From Deltaproteobacteria bacterium (GTDB lineage: Bacteria > Desulfobacterota > Desulfobulbia > Desulfobulbales > BM004): DNA of 5,665 bases. This document shows positions 1 through 5,191 of the stretch, in pieces. The stretch spans positions 1-5,665 of the forward strand of contig JAFDCR010000049.1 in NCBI GenBank assembly GCA_019312685.1, given 5' to 3'. Every line of letters begins with the position of its first letter. Position 1 is the stretch's first letter. The position numbers and the translations under genes were made by a program. The notes under the pieces are model-generated. The model made no database searches. It was not told the DNA's origin and was given only the letters and a program-made list of their open reading frames with translations.

Positions 1-276
1 CAGGGATGCTGCAAAAATTGATATGCCCATCCAGGAGGCTAATTTGCCTGAGACGAAGTTGAATCTGTTGTGGGCAATTGTCCCTGCTATACAGGCAACC
101 AGGCCCTGGACAATGGTTAGGCCGGCTACTGTACGCATGGACATGGATTCAAAGCCTAAAAGCGGAGGAACATAGAGGAGCAGGGGGGCCATGATAATGC
201 CGCCGCCGATACCCAAAAGGCCTGAAAGGAAGCCGCAGATTATCCCCAGAAAACCGATTAAGAGAAGCAGGTCCAT
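1..276 (-). CDS. TauE/SafE (TSUP) family membrane transporter, N-terminal part
   Basis: The first 92 codons of an integral membrane protein; the gene runs off the left edge, so its length is unknown. The N-terminus is strongly hydrophobic (about residues 3-38) and carries GFLSGLLGIGGGIIMAPLL (residues 15-33), the glycine-rich signature of the first helices of TauE/SafE (TSUP) proteins. A second hydrophobic stretch lies around residues 50-67 and a third begins near residue 80. The family moves sulfite, sulfoacetate, other sulfur compounds or small organic anions across the cytoplasmic membrane; the substrate here cannot be read from the sequence. The ATG lies 3 bases after the selD copy 1 stop, so the two are almost certainly cotranscribed and perhaps translationally coupled. 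Transport of a selenium or sulfur compound is therefore a reasonable inference from context, but only that. The family call is firm. Confidence 0.88.
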   Translation of the reverse strand, partial: MDLLLLIGFLGIICGFLSGLLGIGGGIIMAPLLLYVPPLLGFESMSMRTVAGLTIVQGLVACIAGTIAHNRFNFVSGKLASWMGISIFAASL

Positions 277-279
277 TTA

Positions 280-1332
280 TTATACCACGGTGATGCCAAC
301 AGGTTCGTCAACTATTTCTCCGATCCTGACAGCTGATGCCATGCCTGTTTCATTTATATCAGCAAGAAGTGCATCCACCTGCGATGCTGGCAGTGAAAGC
401 AACAGTCCTCCTGATGTCTGTGGATCGTAAAGCAGCTCTTCTTCAGCGTCTGATAAAGCTGTCTCCATAGTCAGCCGGTGTTTGCTTACCATTTCCCTGT
501 TTGCCTTGTTGCTGCCGGTTGTCTCGCCCTTTTTATACATTTCCAGGGCTGCAGGGTAAATGGGCAGGTCCGTATACTTGACAACTACCCGTGCATCACT
601 GCCGTGGGCCACCTCGATGAGATGGCCGAGAATGCCAAAGCCGGTAATATCTGTGCAGGCATGCAGGTCATACTTAAGAGCTGCCTCCATGGATAAACTG
701 TTCAGGGCGGCAAGAGAGGGCAGGGTGTCGCGTTCTAGTTCTCTGAAAGGCAGCTTGCCGGAACGGACCGCGTTAAACAGTACTCCTGAGCCAAGTGGCT
801 TGGTGAGGATGAGCCCGTCGCCGTGCCGGGACCCGGCATTGGTTATGATTTTTTCAGGATGCACAACACCGTTTACGCAGAGTCCGTACTTGGGTTCCTC
901 GTCATCAACCGTGTGGCCACCCACAAGGCATGCTCCGGCTTCAACAACCTTGTCGTGGCCGCCGCGCAGGATATCTTTCAGAAAACCCATGTCCAGATGT
1001 TTGCTTGGGAACATGACCACGTTTAACGCGGTTAACGGTCTACCGCCCATGGAGTAGACATCTGAGATAGAATTGGCAGCGGATATCTGGCCGAACCAGT
1101 AAGGGTCATCAACCGGCGGCGTGATGAAGTCGACGGTATTGATCATGGCGATTTCAGCAGATAGTTTATAGACCGCCGCATCATCAGAGGTTTCTATGCC
1201 AACCAGCAGGTCAGGATCGGTTGGGGGTGCCAAGCCTTCAAGCGCTTCCGACAGAGCCGTCGGACCGATTTTGGCTGCTCAGCCGCAGGTACGGGCCAAT
1301 CCTGTCAGGGTTCTTTTTTTAAACAGTGCCAT
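280..1332 (-). CDS. selD: Selenide, water dikinase SelD, copy 1 (selenoprotein, UGA at codon 18)
   Basis: Makes selenophosphate from selenide and ATP, releasing AMP and phosphate; selenophosphate is the Se donor for selenocysteyl-tRNA and for selenouridine in tRNA. With the UGA read as selenocysteine (U) the protein has 350 residues, close to the 347 of E. coli SelD. The N-terminus reads TCGUAAKIGP, placing U18 and K21 on E. coli Cys17 and Lys20; the second Cys of E. coli (Cys19) is Ala here. Other family landmarks: SDDAAVY with D51, INTVDFITPP with D68, NSISDVYSMGG with D91, GGHT at 138-141, TDITGFG with D228, and a C-terminal YDPQTSGGLL. The start is the ATG at 1332, with GGAG 7 bases upstream and an in-frame TAA further upstream. 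Starting at the first ATG or other start after the UGA would delete the catalytic loop. It follows selD copy 2 after 310 bases and is nearly joined to the transporter gene. Confidence 0.93.
1247..1281 (-). promoter_or_regulatory. Selenocysteine UGA and predicted bacterial SECIS hairpin of selD copy 1
   Basis: The in-frame UGA is at 1281-1279. After 14 bases comes the stem TCCGAC (1264-1259), loop GGCTCT (1258-1253) and stem GTCGGA (1252-1247): six perfect pairs, with 20 bases between the UGA and the apical loop. Bacterial SECIS elements lie inside the coding region, directly 3' of the UGA, with the apical loop about 16-37 bases away and a G near the loop start; the E. coli fdhF loop is similarly GGUCU-like. 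The hairpin would bind SelB to recode UGA. It agrees with copy 2 in geometry and stem sequence. Confidence 0.85.
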
Positions 1333-1361
1333 TATGAGTCTCCAGTGTAATTTTTAGTTTG

Positions 1362-1374
1362 AGAAGCAGCTTCT
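1362..1374. promoter_or_regulatory. 13-base perfect dyad at the predicted start of the selD copy 1 transcript
   Basis: AGAAGC, one central base, GCTTCT: six perfect symmetric pairs. The one-base centre makes it a poor RNA hairpin but a plausible DNA operator for a dimeric repressor. It lies at about +1 to +13 relative to the start predicted from the promoter candidate. The regulator is unknown. Confidence 0.35.
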
Positions 1375-1381
1375 TTTATTG

Positions 1382-1409
1382 AATATACCAATCAATAAAA
1401 TATAATCAA
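1382..1409 (-). promoter_or_regulatory. selD: Candidate sigma70-type promoter of selD copy 1
   Basis: On the minus strand TTGATT (1409-1404; 4 of 6 to TTGACA) is followed after 16 bases by TATATT (1387-1382; 5 of 6 to TATAAT). Predicted transcription starts near 1375, giving a leader of about 43 bases before the ATG at 1332, which contains the GGAG ribosome-binding site. It would let copy 1 and the transporter be expressed independently of the upstream genes. The region is AT-rich, so chance matches are possible. Confidence 0.45.
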
Positions 1410-1411
1410 TA
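1390..1411. repeat. 8-base direct repeat overlapping the selD copy 1 promoter
   Basis: TATTGATT (minus-strand reading) occurs twice, at 1411-1404 and 1397-1390, start to start 14 bases apart. One copy contains the candidate -35 box, the other lies in the spacer. It may be a pair of regulator half-sites or simply low-complexity AT-rich sequence. Confidence 0.4.
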
Positions 1412-1491
1412 GAAATAAACTATTAAAATGAGACGGAGTGCCATATGATTAATGTTTTCTGCCCGGTGATGCTGTGAATAATTCAAAGGCG

Positions 1492-1517
1492 AGCCGATGC
1501 AGCGGCTTTAACATCGG
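1492..1517 (-). other. Two mutually exclusive hairpins between the selD genes
   Basis: Read on the minus strand, CCGATG (1517-1512) can pair with CATCGG (1499-1494) across a 12-base loop, or AGCCG (1507-1503) can pair with CGGCT (1496-1492) across a 6-base loop. Both use the same 3' arm, so only one can form at a time. Such alternatives occur in attenuators, but no U-tract or leader peptide is evident, so function is speculative. Confidence 0.25.
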
Positions 1518-1643
1518 AAACTCCACTTGTACGGTCAATACATGTCGTGGTGGGAATTGGGCGGATTAATCCAGAATCAGGATACTACTCTCCAAAACCA
1601 AAGACTACACTGTGTGAAACAGTCTCGGCTTGTGAAATGCGGG

Positions 1644-2693
1644 TTAGATAACCAGGATGCCTGTAGGGCCTTCTTCGATATGTCCGATTTGAACGGCTGT
1701 CTGGACCTTGGCAGCAAGGAGGGCTGCAATAAGTTGTTCTGCCTGGATACCCGGCACAGACAGCAGCAGGCCGCCCGATGTCTGCGGATCATAGAGAAGT
1801 TCTTCCGCCTGGCTGGTAAGGGACTTTTTTATGGTCATCTTTTCTGCCACCAGTTTACGGTTTGCTTTGTTGCTGCCCGTGGTCTCTCCTTTCCGGTACA
1901 TGCGGAAGGCATCGTTATAAAACGGCAGTCTGTCATAATAGAGAACCACCTTTTCACCGCTGCCCAGGGCCATTTCCAGGCTGTGGCCGGCGATACCGAA
2001 GCCGGTGACATCGGTAGCAGCATGGAGGTCGAAGTCAAGGGCCGCCTCCATGGCGGGACCGTTTAATGCCGCCAGTGAAGGCAGGGTATCGTTTTCCAGG
2101 TCTTTGAAAGGAAGTTTGCCGGAACGCACCGCATTGAACAGAACACCTGAACCGAGCGGCTTGGTAAGAATCAACGCATCGCCCGGTTGGCCTCCGGCAT
2201 TGGTGATGATCCTGGCCGGATGGATTACGCCGCTGACGCTGAGTCCGTACTTTGGCTCCTCGTCATCGACCGTGTGGCCCCCCACCAGGCAGGCACCGGC
2301 CTCAACCACTTTGTCATGGCCGCCGCGCAGGATCTCTTTCAGCATACCCATGTCAAGATGTTTGGCAGGGAACATGACTACATTAAGCGCAGTGAGAGGT
2401 TTGCCGCCCATGGAGTAGATATCCGAGATTGAGTTTGCCGCGGAAATCTGGCCGAACCAGTAGGGATCGTCAACAGGCGGGGTGATAAAATCAACCGTGT
2501 TGATCATGGCGATGTCATCTGTAAGCCTGTAAACCGCTGCATCGTCGGAGGTCTCAAAGCCGACGAGCAGGTTTGGATCAGTTGGCGGCGAGAGCCCCTG
2601 TAAAGCTTCCGACAGGACCGTCGGACCGATCTTGGCCGCTCAACCGCAGGTGCGGGCCAAGCCTGTCAGCGTTTTCTTCTTGAAAAAATTCAT
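1644..2693 (-). CDS. selD: Selenide, water dikinase SelD, copy 2 (selenoprotein, UGA at codon 18)
   Basis: Second selenophosphate synthetase, 349 residues with UGA read as selenocysteine. It keeps every landmark of copy 1: TCGUAAKIGP with U18 and K21, SDDAAVY with D51, INTVDFITPP with D68, NSISDIYSMGG with D91, GGHT at 138-141, TDVTGFG with D228 and YDPQTSGGLL. By hand alignment it shares about 86% of the first 200 residues with copy 1 but only about 60% of the next 90. The ATG at 2693 is the earliest possible start, because an in-frame TAG lies four codons upstream; it has no recognisable Shine-Dalgarno sequence, unlike copy 1. The gene starts 26 bases after the sulfite reductase-like gene, implying one transcript. 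Its selenium donor role is shared with copy 1; no missing catalytic residue marks either copy as inactive. Confidence 0.93.
2608..2642 (-). promoter_or_regulatory. Selenocysteine UGA and predicted bacterial SECIS hairpin of selD copy 2
   Basis: UGA at 2642-2640; 14 bases later stem TCCGAC (2625-2620), loop GGTCCT (2619-2614), stem GTCGGA (2613-2608). The UGA-to-loop distance is 20 bases, as in copy 1. The stem is identical to copy 1 even at third codon positions, while neighbouring codons on both sides differ synonymously (GCG for GCA and AAG for AAA before it; GCT for GCG after it). This supports selection on the RNA structure. Confidence 0.85.
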
Positions 2694-2719
2694 GATGTCG
2701 CACTATTAAACATGATGCT

Positions 2720-3379
2720 TTATTCTAAAACAGCGTTCTTTATGGATTCTATCCCAACTTTTTCGACAAAACGTGCAGTACGCAGTTTTTTCCCCACATT
2801 ATCACGGTAATATTTTAGACAGCGCTGAACCAGAGATATTGCTTCAGAATCGTTTACTTCCTCCGCAATTATATCTCCTATCCTCGGCCTACCTCCAGAG
2901 TTGCCGCCAAAGGTAACAATCCATCCCTTCTTCTTGCCGATGAGGCCAATATCGCGTACATAACTTTCAGCGCAGCAGAAAGGGCAGCCTGAAACCCCGA
3001 TTTTGACCTTGGCCGGCAGTTCCATGCCGACATAAAGCTTTTCCAGCTCCAGGCCCATGCCGAGAGAATCCATTACGCCGAATTTGCAGACCTCGGTTCC
3101 CGGACAGGCCTGGACGTAATGCACACAGAGTTCTATCGCGGGCCCGACTTCCATTTTAAGATCGTGCCAGATGCGGTCCATCTCTTCGTGCTTCATGCCT
3201 ATCAGGGCAATCCGCTGTCCGGAAGTTATCTTGATAATTGGCAGGTTATATCTGCGGACCACTGAGCTGATCGCTTCCAGGATTTCCGGTGAAATAAGTC
3301 CTACCGGCGTTCTGGGCACAATGGCATAGGTTTTTCTGTCGCGCTGCAGAATTGCCCCCCGTGGTGTGTCAGCAACCAT
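2720..3379 (-). CDS. Small siroheme/[4Fe-4S] sulfite (nitrite) reductase-like protein
   Basis: A 219-residue cytoplasmic protein of the nitrite/sulfite reductase family, the size of the small assimilatory-type sulfite reductases of Desulfovibrio and the short Dsr-like proteins of methanogens, not of the large two-repeat enzymes. An N-terminal ferredoxin-like half (about 1-75, with SGQRI and R56) is followed by the cluster and siroheme half: ACPGTEVCKFG gives C92-X5-C98, and GVSGCPFCCAES gives C132-X3-C136, together the four ligands of the [4Fe-4S] cluster coupled to siroheme. K124 and K126, just before the second pair, match the substrate-binding lysines of sulfite reductase. Expected activity is six-electron reduction of sulfite to sulfide; selenite reduction to selenide is possible given the selD genes downstream but is inference. 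The ATG at 3379 has GGAG 7 bases upstream. First gene of the minus-strand cluster. Confidence 0.85.
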   Translation of the reverse strand: MVADTPRGAILQRDRKTYAIVPRTPVGLISPEILEAISSVVRRYNLPIIKITSGQRIALIGMKHEEMDRIWHDLKMEVGPAIELCVHYVQACPGTEVCKFGVMDSLGMGLELEKLYVGMELPAKVKIGVSGCPFCCAESYVRDIGLIGKKKGWIVTFGGNSGGRPRIGDIIAEEVNDSEAISLVQRCLKYYRDNVGKKLRTARFVEKVGIESIKNAVLE

Positions 3380-3438
3380 AGTCAGACTCCATGATTTTTT
3401 AAGTTAATGACAATAAGTTACCAATTGATACAAGTCTG

Positions 3439-3466
3439 CTTACAATGGGTGAACGGGCTTTGTCAA
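3439..3466 (-). promoter_or_regulatory. Candidate sigma70-type promoter for the sulfite reductase-selD cluster
   Basis: Minus strand: TTGACA (3466-3461, exact consensus), 16-base spacer, TGTAAG (3444-3439; 4 of 6). Predicted start near 3432, giving a leader of about 53 bases before the ATG at 3379. The exact -35 box in a divergent intergenic region makes it credible; the -10 box is weak, which fits a regulated promoter. Confidence 0.45.
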
Positions 3467-3519
3467 GAATAAGCATCCCAGGTATTTCCTATGGGTTGAG
3501 CGATATTTATTACAAGGAG

Positions 3520-3549
3520 TTGACATGTTTTGAACTTAAGGGATATTTT
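3520..3549 (+). promoter_or_regulatory. Candidate sigma70-type promoter for the short-chain dehydrogenase
   Basis: TTGACA (3520-3525, exact consensus) is followed by an 18-base spacer and TATTTT (3544-3549; 4 of 6). The start would be near 3556, about 56 bases before the ATG at 3612. It faces away from the minus-strand promoter candidate, 54 bases off, so the two genes may share regulation. Confidence 0.4.
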
Positions 3550-3611
3550 TTCATGAGTAAAAAGTCTGAATTTTCTTAGTTGGAGAATCAAATAAATATC
3601 AGGAGATTCCA

Positions 3612-4370
3612 ATGAAAAAAACAGTTTTGATCACCGGGGCAAGTTCAGGATTCGGTGCGGCCTGCGCCCGCAAATTCCGTGGTCCGGAATTCAGGTTGAT
3701 CCTGGCAGCCCGACGTCTTGAAAAACTTGAAATAGTGCAGCGGGAACTATCCGACACGGAAATCCTTGTGCTGCAGCTGGATGTGCGTGACCGAAAGGGG
3801 GTAACGGAAAAACTGGCAGCATTACCTGTTCCGTTTCAGGAAATAGATATACTGGTCAACAACGCCGGGCTGGCCCTGGGGCTTGAACCGGCCCAGGAGG
3901 CGGACCTGGACAACTGGGAGATAATGGTGGATACGAACATCAAGGGTTTGATCTACTGCACCAGGCAGATTCTGCCAGGTATGGTAAAAAGACAGCGGGG
4001 TCATATTGTGAACATCGGCTCGGTGGCCGGCTCCACCCCGTATCCAGGCGGCAATGTTTATGGCGCCACCAAGGCTTTTGTCCAGCAGTTTTCCAACAAT
4101 CTCCGGTCAGACCTTCTAGGCAATCCTATACGGGTGACCAACATAGAGCCCGGCCTGGCAGAGACCGAGTTTTCGCTTGTGAGGTTTAACTGGGATGAAG
4201 AACGTGCGGCCGATGTTTACCGGGGAACCCGGCCACTCACTGCTGAGGATATTGCAGAAACGGTCTACTGGGTTACCAGCCTGCCGCCGCATATTAATAT
4301 AAACCGCCTGGAGGTGATGCCGGTCTGCCAGGCATGGGCTCCTTTTTCAATACACCGGCAGGAAGAGTGA
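3612..4370 (+). CDS. YdfG-like NADP-dependent short-chain dehydrogenase/reductase
   Basis: A 252-residue classical SDR, the typical length. Rossmann motif TGASSGFG (8-15); basic pair R34-R35 after the second strand, indicating NADP(H) preference; LDV with D58 (adenine contact); NNAG (83-86); catalytic tetrad N109, S137, Y150 and K154 (YGATK); PG at 180-181. The C-terminal NRLEVMPVCQAWAPFSIHRQ resembles the end of E. coli YdfG (248 residues), which oxidises L-allo-threonine, serine and related 3-hydroxy acids or reduces malonic semialdehyde. The true substrate here is unknown. The start is well supported by AGGAG six bases before the ATG. It is transcribed divergently from the sulfite reductase-selD cluster and shows no functional tie to selenium. 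Family call very secure, substrate class moderate. Confidence 0.92.
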   Translation: MKKTVLITGASSGFGAACARKFRGPEFRLILAARRLEKLEIVQRELSDTEILVLQLDVRDRKGVTEKLAALPVPFQEIDILVNNAGLALGLEPAQEADLDNWEIMVDTNIKGLIYCTRQILPGMVKRQRGHIVNIGSVAGSTPYPGGNVYGATKAFVQQFSNNLRSDLLGNPIRVTNIEPGLAETEFSLVRFNWDEERAADVYRGTRPLTAEDIAETVYWVTSLPPHININRLEVMPVCQAWAPFSIHRQEE

Positions 4371-4434
4371 GCTGATTTTGCTGGAATAACAAGATAATAT
4401 GGGTTGTAGAGTCGATTCAGGCAACAAATTAACC

Positions 4435-4463
4435 TTTACTTTAATGACAAAAAACGATAAAAA
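4435..4463 (+). promoter_or_regulatory. Weak promoter candidate upstream of the nitroreductase-family gene
   Basis: TTTACT (4435-4440; 4 of 6 to TTGACA), 17-base spacer, TAAAAA (4458-4463; 4 of 6 to TATAAT). It lies in the 166-base gap after the dehydrogenase and would start transcription about 67 bases before the ATG at 4537. The region is very A-rich, so this may be chance. Confidence 0.25.
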
Positions 4464-4536
4464 TAAAGTGTTTGGCAAATGCGGTTTGATCTTTTGCTTA
4501 TTCACTGAATAAACTTAGATTTTCAGGGGTAATTAC

Positions 4537-5028
4537 ATGTTGGATAGTACTGCTTATATGAAACAAGGACCGATTTCGTCGGAAACCATATGCGATTTGG
4601 TAGGGGACGCCATAAGCATTCCATCTGTATCCCAGGGAGAGCCGACCCAGTTTATAATCATGAACGATATTGAATCCCTGAGTAAAGCATCGGAAATAGT
4701 TCCCCCCCATCCCCTTACAGTCCAGGCTCTGGCAGCTATAGTTGTCTGCGGTGACCTCCATAATGCCGAGATAAAGGATAAATGGATGTTTGATTGCGAG
4801 GCCGCATCCCAACAGATTCTTGTTTCCGCCCACGCCAACGGTCTTGCGGCGCACATATCCAACATTTATCCTGACAAAGAAAGAGTGGTGGGTATGACCA
4901 AACTTCTGGGTCTGCCTGATAATATCATAGCGCATAGTTATGTTGCCATGGGCTTTCCCGCCACTGCTCCAAAAGACTGTAAATCTGCCAGCAACAAAAG
5001 GATTCATTTCAATAGCTGGGTGAGTTGA
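4537..5028 (+). CDS. Nitroreductase-family protein with degenerate FMN-binding landmarks
   Basis: A 163-residue protein matching small nitroreductases along its length: AIVVCGD (67-73), the helix DCEAASQQILVSAHANGLAA (86-105), YPDKERV, the LLGLPDNI segment (123-130), AMGFPA (137-142) and the family-typical ending RIHFNSW. Normal members are FMN-dependent NAD(P)H oxidoreductases. Several flavin contacts are altered: the N-terminal RRSIRKF-type motif aligns with LDSTAYM (residues 2-8), lacking both arginines, and the PSAGNxQPW-type segment reads PSVSQGEPT (29-37), losing the Asn and Trp. The start cannot be moved upstream because an in-frame TAG lies at 4516-4518, and AGGGG seven bases before the ATG supports it. 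It may be a divergent subfamily or have lost flavin chemistry. An antisense open frame over the same bases is taken as a shadow. Confidence 0.82.
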   Translation: MLDSTAYMKQGPISSETICDLVGDAISIPSVSQGEPTQFIIMNDIESLSKASEIVPPHPLTVQALAAIVVCGDLHNAEIKDKWMFDCEAASQQILVSAHANGLAAHISNIYPDKERVVGMTKLLGLPDNIIAHSYVAMGFPATAPKDCKSASNKRIHFNSWVS

Positions 5029-5155
5029 AAATCTGTCCAGCTCCTTTCAAATATATTTTTCTGCCCGCAAAGTGGATCGGCGGTAAAAGCCGTGAAGAGT
5101 CTGTTGGAATTATTTCTTGGAAATATAAGAGATGGTAATGAATTTATCAATAGCT

Positions 5156-5170
5156 ACTGTAAGTTACAGT
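5156..5170. promoter_or_regulatory. 15-base perfect dyad upstream of the flavoprotein gene
   Basis: ACTGTAA, one central G, TTACAGT: seven symmetric pairs. It ends nine bases before the AGGAG ribosome-binding site of the gene starting at 5192. The short centre suits a DNA operator bound by a dimeric regulator better than an RNA hairpin. No convincing promoter was found beside it, and the regulator is unknown. Confidence 0.4.
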
Positions 5171-5191
5171 GAAAACTTCAGGAGATGAGCG

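Larger units (their letters stand above)
1333..1643. other. 310-base intergenic region between the two selD genes
   Basis: No credible gene is seen on either strand; the longest readable stretches lack family features or a ribosome-binding site. The half next to copy 1 (about 1340-1440) is AT-rich and holds a promoter candidate, a direct repeat and a dyad, listed separately. The half next to copy 2 holds short hairpins (1492-1517, 1609-1623), none with the U-tract of a good intrinsic terminator. Whether transcripts from the upstream genes continue into copy 1 cannot be decided from sequence. Confidence 0.6.

Noticed and set aside
560..1057. Long open frames on the plus strand antisense to both selD genes (also 2005-2418).
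   Set aside because: They occur at matching places in both paralogs because the coding strand is conserved; the translations are arginine- and serine-rich and resemble no family.
1602..1625. Hairpins just after the selD copy 2 stop (ACTGT/ACAGT and AGACT/AGTCT) as a terminator.
   Set aside because: The stems are five pairs, AT-containing and mutually exclusive, and no U-tract follows on the minus strand.
1527..2066. A 179-codon plus-strand open frame spanning the gap and the end of selD copy 2.
   Set aside because: Most of it is antisense to the well-supported selD, and no ribosome-binding site or known motif is visible.
4498..5007. A 169-codon open frame on the minus strand covering the nitroreductase gene.
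   Set aside because: It has no recognisable family features, and the plus-strand frame has clear homology motifs and a ribosome-binding site.
5014..5042. Inverted repeat AGCTGG/CCAGCT around the nitroreductase stop, as an intrinsic terminator.
   Set aside because: The loop is 17 bases and the T-run begins 13 bases after the stem, so it does not fit a normal intrinsic terminator.
5078..5092. CGGC/GCCG hairpin upstream of the flavoprotein gene.
   Set aside because: Only four pairs with a seven-base loop and no T-run; such repeats are common by chance.
5026..5170. The nitroreductase stop is UGA and the frame stays open for 47 more codons, so it could be another selenocysteine read-through.
   Set aside because: The family normally ends at the RIHFNSW-like motif just before this stop, no SECIS-like hairpin follows the UGA, and an open run of 47 codons has roughly a one in ten chance of arising at random.
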